19,900 bases of DNA from Aliivibrio_A kagoshimensis (GCF_050337105.1 NZ_JAKJSQ010000065.1:1-19900), one strand, 5' to 3'; positions 1 through 6,312 are shown, counted from the stretch's first letter. Numbers and translations: made by a program. The notes: generated by a model from the sequence alone, not told the origin.

Positions 1-22
1 CGTGATGAGTGAGGGGATAAAA

Positions 23-925
23 ATGAGAGTGTTAAGCGACATCGAAACTTTTCTTCAGTTCCTTGGTGACGCGGTGCTCGTCACAGATAAAAACTCCAAT
101 ATTATTTTTGCCAATACCCCGTGCCTAGAGTTGTTTGGTTACACGCAATCACAATTTGAGACCCTCTCTGTCAGTGATTTAGTGTGTCCCGATGTTAAAA
201 TGCACCACGGAGATAAAGTTAAATCCTATATTGATAAAAAATCCCACCCAAAAGTGATGATGTCTCGAAATGTGATGCCATGCGTAGATTCCGCTGGAGA
301 CCGATTTCATGCACGGATATCCATTGCCACAATGACCATTAATAACGAAGCATGTGGTATCGCCATCATTCAAGATTATTCATTGGTGCACGATAAGATG
401 GAAGAGTTAGAGAGTGACGCCAATACGGATAATTTAACGGGAGCTCACAACCAACGGTATCTAGAAGAAGTCGTTAACGGCCTGTATCGCTCCATATGGC
501 CATCCCAATCAGTTGGTATGATATTCTTCGACTTAAATAAGTTTAAACCCATCAATGACACCTACGGCCATGACGCGGGTGATTATATTTTGAAAAAGAT
601 AACCGAGCGGTTAGAGAGTAAATTAAGAACTACCGACTTATTATTTCGTGTGGGCGGCGATGAGTTTATTATTTTATTCAAAGTGTCCAACCAGGGACAC
701 TATCAATCCGTGTTAAAATCCATTGCCATCAAAATCAGCAAAATCATCTCAAGGCCAATATTCATCCCTGGAAACGACTTGTTTTTGAATGTGAATGCCA
801 GCATTGGCGTAGGTATATACCCAAATGATACCGAGCAGATGCAGGAGCTAATCTCACTGACAGATAAAGCGATGTATGAGTCCAAGTTTCGCGGTGCTAC
901 TTTTTATCTTGTCAGCGATCTATAA
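23..925 (+). CDS. PAS-GGDEF diguanylate cyclase
   Basis: Makes c-di-GMP from two GTP. The 300-aa protein has an N-terminal PAS-type sensor domain (about residues 10-125; FGYTQSQFE is typical) and a GGDEF domain (about 135-300). The active-site GGDEF is intact at residues 211-215. An RTTD inhibitory I-site lies five residues upstream at 202-205, so product feedback inhibition is likely. No transmembrane segment or signal peptide is visible, so it should be cytosolic. GTG (2) and ATG (5) are in frame upstream, but ATG at 23 is preferred because a GAGGGG Shine-Dalgarno sequence sits at 11-16. The gene begins at the window edge, so any upstream operon partner is unseen. It converges on a PilZ gene with a 12-bp gap, suggesting a local c-di-GMP module. 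The PAS ligand cannot be read from the sequence. Confidence 0.93.
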   Translation: MRVLSDIETFLQFLGDAVLVTDKNSNIIFANTPCLELFGYTQSQFETLSVSDLVCPDVKMHHGDKVKSYIDKKSHPKVMMSRNVMPCVDSAGDRFHARISIATMTINNEACGIAIIQDYSLVHDKMEELESDANTDNLTGAHNQRYLEEVVNGLYRSIWPSQSVGMIFFDLNKFKPINDTYGHDAGDYILKKITERLESKLRTTDLLFRVGGDEFIILFKVSNQGHYQSVLKSIAIKISKIISRPIFIPGNDLFLNVNASIGVGIYPNDTEQMQELISLTDKAMYESKFRGATFYLVSDL

Positions 926-937
926 TCGTCAACTATT

Positions 938-1654
938 CTAACTTGGAAAGCACATTTTAGAACCATCAAATATTAGTCTGGCAAGCAGGGTGTTTATCTC
1001 TTCTGAGCTCGCCTCGTTAAAACGTACACCATAGGAGGTTACTCCCCCCTTGGTGAATGAATTGCATATATCACCTCCGAGCACACTGACTACCTCATCG
1101 GAGTTTTTTCTCATCACTTTGATTTGAACTATATCTTGCTTCTCAAAGGTCGAATCGGAGCTATCGATAGCAAAATTGCACCCGCTGTTAGAGAGGTCGC
1201 GCAACTCTACGTTCACGTGGGCGTCATCTTTTGACACTAAAGCGTTCATCGCAACTTCAAAACGGGGCTCATTTCGAAGCTGGTGCAGCCTCATGGTTTT
1301 AGGCATCGCTAAGACCATAAGAGCCGCTGGTCGCTGCAAAATTTCTGTGATTTGAGATCTAAAGATGATAATCGACCCCTCACCTTGGTCAGAGATGGCT
1401 TTTACCGTCAGTGTGAAACCCTCCTGAAAGAACTCCTCAACCATCTCTTTACTGATTGTGGGCAGCTTTAATAAAAGGTAACTCAATGAATCTGAGCCAA
1501 TAAAAAACGTATTACACTTTAGCTTTTTACCAAGAGGGGTAGTTACCGATACATGCACCAGAGAGCTTTTGAATATCATACTGAGCCCTAAGGGACCTAG
1601 TGTAATTCTTTCCCTGTCGTATTTCATTGCATCAAGCTCATTCGGCGTCTTCAT
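938..1654 (-). CDS. PilZ-domain c-di-GMP-binding protein, YcgR-like layout
   Basis: Likely c-di-GMP receptor of 238 aa. The C-terminal half is a PilZ domain with both ligand motifs intact: RNEPR (RxxxR, residues 127-131) and DLSNSG ([D/N]xSxxG, residues 153-158). The N-terminal 110 residues form a separate beta-rich domain, as in YcgR-type flagellar brake proteins, although I cannot confirm that subfamily. A longer frame begins at 1684, but the ATG at 1652-1654 is chosen because an AGGAGGG ribosome site sits four bases upstream (+ strand 1658-1664). Output could be motility or another process. A sigma70-like promoter lies at 1684-1711. The gene is convergent with the diguanylate cyclase, with no room for a terminator between them. 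Confidence 0.9.
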   Translation of the reverse strand: MKTPNELDAMKYDRERITLGPLGLSMIFKSSLVHVSVTTPLGKKLKCNTFFIGSDSLSYLLLKLPTISKEMVEEFFQEGFTLTVKAISDQGEGSIIIFRSQITEILQRPAALMVLAMPKTMRLHQLRNEPRFEVAMNALVSKDDAHVNVELRDLSNSGCNFAIDSSDSTFEKQDIVQIKVMRKNSDEVVSVLGGDICNSFTKGGVTSYGVRFNEASSEEINTLLARLIFDGSKMCFPS

Positions 1655-1683
1655 ATTCCCTCCTATCACCTTAGTACATCTCA

Positions 1684-1711
1684 ATAATAGAGCAGTTTAG
1701 ATGAATGACAA
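1684..1711 (-). promoter_or_regulatory. Predicted sigma70 promoter of the PilZ gene
   Basis: On the minus strand TTGTCA (-35, + positions 1706-1711) and TATTAT (-10, 1684-1689) are separated by 16 bp. They lie about 30 bp upstream of the chosen PilZ start. Both hexamers match the consensus well. This is a sequence-only prediction. Confidence 0.5.
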
Positions 1712-1874
1712 ATAAGCAGTAAGAGTCTGTGCGCAAGACGCATAGACAGTAATAGCCACATTCATCCAATTGATTTTGTTATAAATAAAAATAACAGTAA
1801 AAAAAGACTGAGTGATTGTTGAATAATAATAAAAACCGACACAATACTAAATAAAGTCATGATGTGAGGCTTGT

Positions 1875-2048
1875 ATGGCGGTTCGAAATAATACAACAAA
1901 GATTGTACACAAGGGTAAAAAAGGAAGTAACACGGGGTGCGGCATTAATACCAATAAGCATCACACCATGTGGGTATCGTCCATTGAAGAAGTGACGTGC
2001 GACAGACCTGGCTGCAAACCTAAACTCTGGTGGCTCTTAACGCCATAA
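1875..2048 (+). CDS. Small Cys-containing hypothetical protein (57 aa)
   Basis: The ATG is preceded by GTGAGG (1864-1869), a usable ribosome site, and the frame runs 57 codons to TAA. The peptide has a basic, Asn/Thr/Lys-rich start (MAVRNNTTKIVHKGKKG). It then has a TGCG (Cys22), a His pair (29-30) and a CDRPGC motif (Cys42, Cys47). This arrangement resembles a small metal-binding knuckle, which is inference. It reads like a real small protein, with no low-complexity filler, but I do not recognise a named family. It sits beside decayed transposon genes and may be cargo. The last 12 bases overlap the end of a putative antisense small ORF. Confidence 0.5.
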   Translation: MAVRNNTTKIVHKGKKGSNTGCGINTNKHHTMWVSSIEEVTCDRPGCKPKLWWLLTP

Positions 2049-2126
2049 AGCTTTGCGTATCGCCTTCACTGCTATAGACAATGAGAAGGCCAGTAAGGCC
2101 GCTAAGAAACCACTGCTCAATAACAC
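2037..2126 (-). CDS. Possible 29-aa single-span membrane peptide
   Basis: GTG start (+ 2124-2126) with AAGGA nine bases upstream, then 29 codons to TAA. The peptide is a hydrophobic stretch (LLSSGFLAALLAFSLSIAV) followed by a basic tail (KAIRKALWR). This is the classic layout of a tiny inner-membrane protein. It overlaps the 3' end of the 57-aa ORF on the other strand. It is too short to be sure; chance hydrophobicity is possible. Confidence 0.25.
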   Translation of the reverse strand: MLLSSGFLAALLAFSLSIAVKAIRKALWR

Positions 2127-2258
2127 CCAATTGTGTCCTTAGCGCTCCAAAACGATAAGCAGGCAGAATAAATCAGTTGTAATCAAATTATTACAAAGAG
2201 CCAATCGACAACTGCAATGTCGAGAGGTGGGTGCTTTTCGATGTGGACACATGCTCTG

Positions 2259-2774
2259 CTATAAACGGTCCCCCTGATTGTTGATTAATTCAACCAAATG
2301 CTGTGGTTCATCCACAATGATGTAAACCGGCAAAGGTGTAGTGAGTTCGTTGTCGTCATTAAAGCAGTGATTAACCCGCTCTGCACTGGTGTAAATAATC
2401 CCCTTTTCCCGCTCCCTTTCAGGAACATCAAGCGCCGATGCAAACCCGTGCTTCTCAAAAAGATAAGTGAGTAACACATAGAAATGCTCAGTATCAGAAA
2501 AATGCTCCTTGGATAGTGGGTGAAATGTATGCAGCTCCCATAACTTCAATTCAACATTCTTGCCTTTACGAGCCATCATGATGAGTGTTTTTAAATCTTT
2601 TTTGATACTCGCGTTATCAGGTAGCGCCATTCGCTTTTTTATGAATTTTATGAGTAGTTCATTGTGTTTTTTAACAGAAACAAAACGAGGAGGTATATCG
2701 ATATAACAGTATAAGTAAAGCAAGGTAAGGGTAATAAATGCCGTGAAGGTTTGATGATATTCTTGATTTTTCAT
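2259..2774 (-). CDS. Hypothetical protein with N-terminal membrane segment (171 aa)
   Basis: Function not recognised. The preferred start is the ATG at 2772-2774 (MKNQEYHQ); the frame also opens three codons earlier with a TTG. The ribosome site is weak (GAG in TTGAGC). Residues about 10-27 (FTAFITLTLLYLYCYIDI) form one hydrophobic helix, followed by a basic, soluble region rich in Lys, Glu and His. An N-in bitopic membrane protein is the simplest topology. It stands alone between the small-ORF region and an IS3 remnant whose truncated start lies 35 bp away, so it may be transposon cargo. The frame is intact, unlike its right-hand neighbours. Confidence 0.55.
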   Translation of the reverse strand: MKNQEYHQTFTAFITLTLLYLYCYIDIPPRFVSVKKHNELLIKFIKKRMALPDNASIKKDLKTLIMMARKGKNVELKLWELHTFHPLSKEHFSDTEHFYVLLTYLFEKHGFASALDVPEREREKGIIYTSAERVNHCFNDDNELTTPLPVYIIVDEPQHLVELINNQGDRL

Positions 2775-2808
2775 AATGCTCAATGTTAGGTGTATCGTTT
2801 AAGTTGGG

Positions 2809-3018
2809 GCTGGCCGAAAAGTATCGGATGCCTGTCGTGAATACGGTATTTCAGATGCTACGTATTGTAACTGGAAAGCCAAATACGGCGGTATGGATAG
2901 CTCGGATATCAAACGATTGAAAGAGCTTGAAGAGGAGAACCGCCGCTTAAAGCAAATGTATGCAGATTTGAGCTTGGATCACTCCATTCTCAAAGACGTT
3001 ATCGAAAAAAAGCTGTAA
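2809..3018 (+). pseudogene. IS3-family orfA (HTH/leucine-zipper subunit), 5'-truncated
   Basis: The frame from 2809 reads RKVSDACREYGISDATYCNW, then a KYGG motif, then a leucine-zipper-like stretch (LKELEEENRRLKQMYADLS), ending VIEKKL-stop at 3016-3018. This is the IS3-family OrfA pattern of HTH followed by coiled coil. The N-terminal part of the HTH is missing and a stop codon (2800-2802) lies just upstream, so it is not translatable from its own start. The A7G run at 3005-3012 before the stop is the usual -1 frameshift site joining orfA to orfB. Confidence 0.8.
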
Positions 3019-3257
3019 AGCCATCGGTTCGCCGTGAGCTGGTTGACTATGTGAAACAAGAACATGGGATCAGTCTGCGCAGAGCTTGCCGAGTTGTTGG
3101 CATTAGTGATTCAGTTTATCGATATAAGCCAGATCTCCACCGTGATGATGAGGTCATTGATGCACTTCAAAAAGCGGTTGTTAAACCTGAATATGCGTCG
3201 ACGTGGTAAGAAGCGATTACCGACTCTCAATCCAATGCCGCTGAGCGTCCCTGAGCA
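3012..3257 (+). pseudogene. IS3-family orfB (transposase) fragment, internally deleted
   Basis: After the slippery site the -1 frame reads AVKPSVRRELVDYVKQEHG, then the typical LRRACRVVGISDSVYRYKP segment, to ALQKAV near 3180. The next recognisable piece is in a different frame, from about 3180: MRRRGKKRLPT then PMPLSVPEQ, which normally lies some tens of residues downstream. An internal deletion has therefore removed the intervening YGF/RVYR region. The frame-0 continuation stops at 3207-3209. Nothing of the catalytic DDE core remains. Homology ends at about 3255, where opposite-strand TnsB sequence begins. Confidence 0.75.
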
Positions 3258-3804
3258 AGAGTATTCCTCGTATCTGCTTTAGCATTGTAGACATCAACAA
3301 TCCAACGGTGCAATTCCTCAACAAATACACTAAAGCGCATAACTGCATCTTTTTCTGGTTTATAATCTTCTTTTTCAAGCATATTAGAAAATGTTTTATC
3401 AGGAACCCAGCCGACCATACCTTGAATTATTTCACGAAACTTTCTCTCCACAAAAGGTTTTAACCATGGCTTTCACTGAAAGCTTTATGCCATCGTAATA
3501 ACGTCTTATAGCGTGGCTTGCTGAGAGATGTTTTATAGATATGTTCGTCAATCAATGAGTTGAGATTTTTGGGAGTCCAACCACCCTTGAGATCTTTATG
3601 AACCAAACAAAGCAATCTATACCGTTATAGCGCTTTTTCTTTTTCTTCAGGTGGGAATGAATCCAAATCTCGTTCATAAGTCTTTGTGTTATTTAACGCA
3701 TTATACTGGAGTTGGGGGTGTTTCGTCTCAGGCCGTGACAAAAAGTTCTGTTCTGCATCTTCAGAATATATAGGGTCGAACTCATCCTTAAAATGCCGAC
3801 TCAT
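3258..3804 (-). pseudogene. tnsB: TnsB-like DDE transposase, degraded
   Basis: ATG at 3802-3804 opens a frame MSRHFKDEFDPIYSEDAEQN that runs about 58 codons to an in-frame TAA (3625-3627). The same frame then continues as RYRLLCLVHKDLKGGWTPKN and KTLLRWHKAFSESHG, a helix-turn-helix region, to a second TAA (3460-3462). There, a shift of frame gives FVERKFREIIQGMVGWVPDK and ELHRWIVDVYNAKADTR. The Glu in VERKF fits the last residue of a DDE/rve catalytic triad. The first two Asp residues and most of the catalytic domain are therefore deleted at about 3456-3465. The C-terminus is cut by the junction with the IS3 remnant. It cannot make an active transposase. Confidence 0.8.
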
Positions 3805-4358
3805 TTAGTTAACCGAAATAATGCTATTTTCATTTATCATCTCTAAGTCAAAGTCTGTTCTCGCTTTTCCAACAGAAATCAATCGAAGAACTGAAGCAAC
3901 AACCTCTCCTATAGAAGAACTTAGTCTTTGGGCTAGCTCATAAATTTTGATAGTTTTTGAAATCAGCAGCTCTTCAAGTACAGTGTCAGTTAACGGATTC
4001 CCTTCAATACACCCGCTGTAACGATGTACCAGTTCACTATTCTTAAGGAAATAGTCCGTTCTTATTTGCCTGTCTGTAACTAATACCAGATCAAAACCAA
4101 GCTTTTTTGCTGCGTGCTGCGTGCTTGAAACTTCAGTTTAAATTCTTTGCTTAATGTCTTTGAGTAGGGTTTTATTTCAATAAAGCTATAGCAACCATCG
4201 CACATAATCGTACCTTTGTTCTTAGTACTAGCGAACTTATAAATATTTTTGTTAGGGGAAGGTTTACGAAGATTACGAATATATATACGCGTCCCTGAAT
4301 GTTGTAAAAAAACAACTAAATCAAGTGTAGGACACTTTATGGATTTTAAAAGGATATG
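3805..4358 (-). pseudogene. tnsA: TnsA-like endonuclease, degraded
   Basis: From 4358 the frame reads LDLVVFLQHSGTRIYIRNLR, KPSPNKNIYKFASTKNKG, TIMC, then jumps to YSFIEIKPYSKTLSKEFK, where a central segment is missing near 4186-4198. A one-base deletion near 4118 then shifts the frame; restoring it gives KFQARQHAAKKLGF and continuous sequence to TAA at 3805-3807. Tn7 TnsA is a restriction-endonuclease-fold nuclease that cuts the 5' ends of the transposon. Here only the E-I-K part of a nuclease core remains; the upstream acidic residues fall in the deleted piece. No start codon survives, as TAA lies immediately upstream. The C-terminal domain (about 3807-4080) is well preserved. Confidence 0.8.
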
Positions 4359-4403
4359 TTATGATTTTTTTTTGGACACGATATAGTTTCAGCTACCCAT
4401 GTT

Positions 4404-4511
4404 GGGTGGAAGCCCCAGCCACATCCCGGCACACACGACGCCTGCTGCGGCTGCTTCCTTCCGGATCTGACCGAGTTCACAAGTTAGTGTTGCGAGAGGA
4501 CCAGAGCCTCC
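4404..4511 (-). ncRNA. ffs: 4.5S signal recognition particle RNA
   Basis: RNA component of the bacterial SRP, which binds Ffh and targets inner-membrane proteins to FtsY/SecYEG. On the minus strand the 108-nt sequence carries the diagnostic domain IV (GTCAG...CCGGAAGGAAGCAGCC, around 4446-4474) and the conserved GCCGGGATGT near the 3' side. The 5' GGAGGC pairs with 3' GCTTCC to close the rod, and the 3' end is CCACCC as in E. coli. No U-rich terminator directly follows. The next bases could form a weak hairpin (ACCCA/TGGGT), then the Tn7-like remnant begins about 45 bp away. Exact ends are judged by comparison with the E. coli RNA. Confidence 0.93.
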
Positions 4512-4577
4512 ATAGATTTGTTGCACTGCCTAAGCAGATGAAAAGATTATCCGTGATGCTCGATATGAATGCAAGGC

Positions 4578-4610
4578 TAAACAAGCAAAAATGAACTGAT
4601 TGCTTGTTTA
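4578..4610. repeat. Perfect 10-bp inverted repeat upstream of ffs
   Basis: TAAACAAGCA (4578-4587) and TGCTTGTTTA (4601-4610) are separated by 13 nt. The hairpin lies between the end of the minus-strand membrane-protein gene (4636) and ffs. It could be a terminator for that gene, though no T-run follows on the minus strand. A TATAAT on the minus strand (4610-4615) touches its outer arm and could serve a leader-containing ffs transcript, but no good -35 is visible. Confidence 0.45.
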
Positions 4611-4635
4611 TTATACCGTTAGCCTCTTTTTATGA

Positions 4636-5373
4636 TTACTGGTCCTCGCCCTCTCCGACATACATCATAAAATCGGTCGCCCATCCTGAAATCAAAATCA
4701 TAAACCAAGAGATCAACACCGGATTGGGGACCTCATACTGCGGTAAGACCACAAAGGTAGCGAACGCGATCACCGGCAGCAGCCATGAGAGCGATGATGA
4801 CCATTTCACATTTTTAGAAGTGGAAATGGATTGCATGCTAACAATAATACCCGTCACACATAGCATTGCTAAGGCAGCATGCGTCATTCCTGCCATGCAT
4901 AATGGGATAACCACCAGCAACGGTAACCATAGATTGCCATCAATTTTTCGCCAGCTTCTTGCGGCAAACCATACCATAATGACCGCGGCGATTTGAATAA
5001 GCGTATAGACGGGTTTTCCGCCTAGGTTGCCTTCGTACTGCAGCGCAATAATCCCAGCTTCCATCGCCAGAATCACGGCGGTTAACATGCCAACCACCTC
5101 TTTACTGCTTTTGTAGGAGTAAACCACCATAAAGAGAGGCAGCAGTGTCCATACACTAATAGATAGAGCAAGAGGTTGATAAGGGAGAACCAGCGCATAG
5201 AGGCCTAATGCGAACAGAAGTAACCAAGCGGCTGCTCGTCCTTTTGGCAACAGCCAGAGTGCCGGAATGGCGAATGCGAGCGGTGGGATCTCTCCCCCAC
5301 TGATGCCTAGCGCGCTAACTCCAACGACTGCTAAGACAAGGGTAATTAATACCTGAACTATAGAAAATGACAT
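4636..5373 (-). CDS. Multi-pass inner-membrane protein, function unknown (245 aa)
   Basis: I do not recognise the family. The protein is mostly hydrophobic, with roughly eight or nine helices at about residues 5-27, 29-43, 47-63, 68-86, 94-110, 122-138, 148-170, 193-211 and 217-237. The loops are short: KSSKE near 90, RSWRK near 140, and a charged segment near 185-190. There is no recognisable transporter or enzyme motif. The C-terminus is acidic (GEGEDQ). The ATG is supported by CAGGGAG six bases upstream. It is divergent from atl across an AT-rich 125-bp gap and sits just upstream of ffs on the same strand. The E. coli ybaZ-ffs neighbourhood, as I recall it, has no equivalent gene here. Confidence 0.8.
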   Translation of the reverse strand: MSFSIVQVLITLVLAVVGVSALGISGGEIPPLAFAIPALWLLPKGRAAAWLLLFALGLYALVLPYQPLALSISVWTLLPLFMVVYSYKSSKEVVGMLTAVILAMEAGIIALQYEGNLGGKPVYTLIQIAAVIMVWFAARSWRKIDGNLWLPLLVVIPLCMAGMTHAALAMLCVTGIIVSMQSISTSKNVKWSSSLSWLLPVIAFATFVVLPQYEVPNPVLISWFMILISGWATDFMMYVGEGEDQ

Positions 5374-5498
5374 AATACACTCCCTGCAAATATGCTTTGC
5401 GTATTCATTTTTTTCTGTTGAATATTTACTATCTTCCTAATTAGTTTACTATTTAATATACATTTCACTTATATTTCAGTATAGCAAACTTACAGACA

Positions 5499-5837
5499 AT
5501 GACTGAATTTGAACTTCAAATATTTGCAGCTATTCACCAAATTCCTAAAGGCAATGTCGCCACATATGGTGATATCGCTAAGCTAGCGGGATATAGCAAC
5601 TACGCTCGTCAAGTGGGTAAAGTTCTCTCTCGATTGCCTTCAGATACAAAATTGCCCTGGTTTAGAGTGATCAATTCCCGTGGTTTTGTTTCGTTAACTG
5701 GCAAGGATTTGATTCGGCAGCGAAATCAGCTAATTGAAGATGGTGTTGAAGTATCAAACGAGGGAAAGGTGAACTTAAAACGGTATAGATGGAGCGCCGG
5801 AAACCAGCGCTCTAATTTAGCTAGACCTAATGATTAG
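5499..5837 (+). CDS. atl: Alkyltransferase-like protein (MGMT family, no active Cys)
   Basis: Binds O6-alkylguanine lesions in DNA without repairing them and hands them to nucleotide excision repair (ATL family; YbaZ in E. coli). The 112-aa protein is a single DNA-binding alkyltransferase domain. Where MGMT has the PCHRV acceptor site this protein has PWFRV, with Trp54 in place of the Cys, so transfer chemistry is impossible. ATYGDIAKLAG (21-31) and YARQVGKVLS (35-44, with Arg37 as the likely base-flipping finger) match the family. The start is weakly supported by a ribosome site but the N-terminus aligns with known family members. It converges on ybaY, and the two stop codons overlap at 5834-5837. 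Confidence 0.9.
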   Translation: MTEFELQIFAAIHQIPKGNVATYGDIAKLAGYSNYARQVGKVLSRLPSDTKLPWFRVINSRGFVSLTGKDLIRQRNQLIEDGVEVSNEGKVNLKRYRWSAGNQRSNLARPND

Positions 5838-6253
5838 TGACTTACACCCACTAGACGAAGATCTTGCTGATGCGTTGAGTCAGCATCGGTGATCACCCCA
5901 TAAGATGTATCCGCCGTAAAACGTAACTTCCCATCTATCTCAATTTTTGCTCGAACACTGTAACGGTGATTAGCAATGATGTCGGCTGGGTTATACTGCA
6001 AAGAGTAATTAAATGGCACTTGTTTGCCTTCGGTCTTAAAGCTCTGCGTTGCGAGTACAATTGATAATGCATCAGCACGGGAAATATCTTCCAGCACGAC
6101 AGTCACAACGGCATTAGCTGGCATTGCGATACGCTCACGGTAGCTTATAGTGCCCTCTACCGTTTTCATGCTCATCTCACTGCTTGTTGTTGTACAACCG
6201 ACCATTACCGCACTCATCACCAGTGACATAATCATTAATAGTATTTTTTTCAT
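5834..6253 (-). CDS. ybaY: YbaY-family lipoprotein
   Basis: Predicted lipoprotein of 139 aa. The start at 6251-6253 gives a clean signal peptide (MKKILLMIMSLVMSAVMVGC) with lipidation at Cys20. A longer frame reaching 6334 would bury this signal, so it is rejected. The mature part carries a YscW/YbaY-type domain: VEGTISYRERIAMPANAVVT, VVLEDISRADA, and a beta-rich end with RYSVRAKIEIDG. Members bear the 'type III secretion chaperone' family name from YscW, but in bacteria without that system their role is unclear. It is divergent from tesB, and the neighbour order atl-ybaY-tesB matches E. coli. A candidate promoter is at 6284-6312. Confidence 0.87.
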   Translation of the reverse strand: MKKILLMIMSLVMSAVMVGCTTTSSEMSMKTVEGTISYRERIAMPANAVVTVVLEDISRADALSIVLATQSFKTEGKQVPFNYSLQYNPADIIANHRYSVRAKIEIDGKLRFTADTSYGVITDADSTHQQDLRLVGVSH

Positions 6254-6283
6254 TGTAGTTCTCGCAAAAATAAATTCGAGCCA

Positions 6284-6312
6284 AGTATAGGCATTGCTTG
6301 CATTTGTGTCTT
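6284..6312 (-). promoter_or_regulatory. Predicted promoter of ybaY
   Basis: On the minus strand AAGACA (-35, + positions 6307-6312) and TATACT (-10, 6284-6289) are 17 bp apart. The -10 lies about 30 bp upstream of the ybaY start. The -35 matches TTGACA at four of six positions. Confidence 0.4.

Larger units (their letters stand above)
1712..2258. other. Gene-poor stretch with small ORFs and short inverted repeats
   Basis: This AT-rich stretch between the PilZ gene and the orphan 171-aa gene has no long ORF. It holds a 57-aa ORF (1875-2048, +) and a possible 29-aa ORF (2037-2126, -). Two short inverted repeats are visible: TTGTAAT/ATTACAA (2177-2183 and 2190-2196) and TCGACA/TGTCGA (2205-2210 and 2218-2223). 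I see no tRNA, no CRISPR repeat, no integron attC-like structure and no clear transposon end. Confidence 0.6.
2809..3257 (+). mobile_element. IS3-family (IS407-like) insertion sequence remnant
   Basis: Parts of orfA and orfB of one IS3-family element remain in their normal order. The left end, the start of orfA, an internal piece of orfB and the whole DDE catalytic domain are missing. No terminal inverted repeat was found at either side. The right edge runs straight into TnsB-coding sequence on the opposite strand, so the IS was either inserted into, or joined by deletion to, the Tn7-like remnant. Confidence 0.8.
3258..4358 (-). mobile_element. Decayed Tn7-like transposon remnant (tnsA-tnsB) beside ffs
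   Basis: Broken tnsA and tnsB lie in their usual order on the minus strand, reading away from ffs, with a TAA-ATG junction at 3802-3807. Both carry internal deletions and disabling mutations. tnsC, tniQ/tnsD, Cas genes, CRISPR repeats and the transposon ends were not found. In Tn7 itself tnsA lies at the attachment-site end. The SRP RNA gene ffs is a known attachment site of type I-F3 CRISPR-associated Tn7-like elements, so the position favours that group. The subgroup is inference. Confidence 0.75.

Noticed and set aside
1681..1760. Left end of the Tn7-like element near the PilZ promoter
   Set aside because: I found no inverted repeat of the ffs-side sequence and no target duplication, so the left boundary stays unknown.
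3064..3282. Plus-strand 72-aa ORF as an independent gene
   Set aside because: Only its C-terminal part is meaningful, and that part is a displaced fragment of IS3 orfB.
4320..4385. A TGTCC-A9 stretch on the minus strand near 4378 as a Tn7-like end
   Set aside because: It starts with TGT, but no repeated TnsB-binding sites and no matching end or 5-bp target duplication could be found at the other side.
4361..4594. Plus-strand ORF over ffs
   Set aside because: It lies antisense to the 4.5S RNA and has no protein features.
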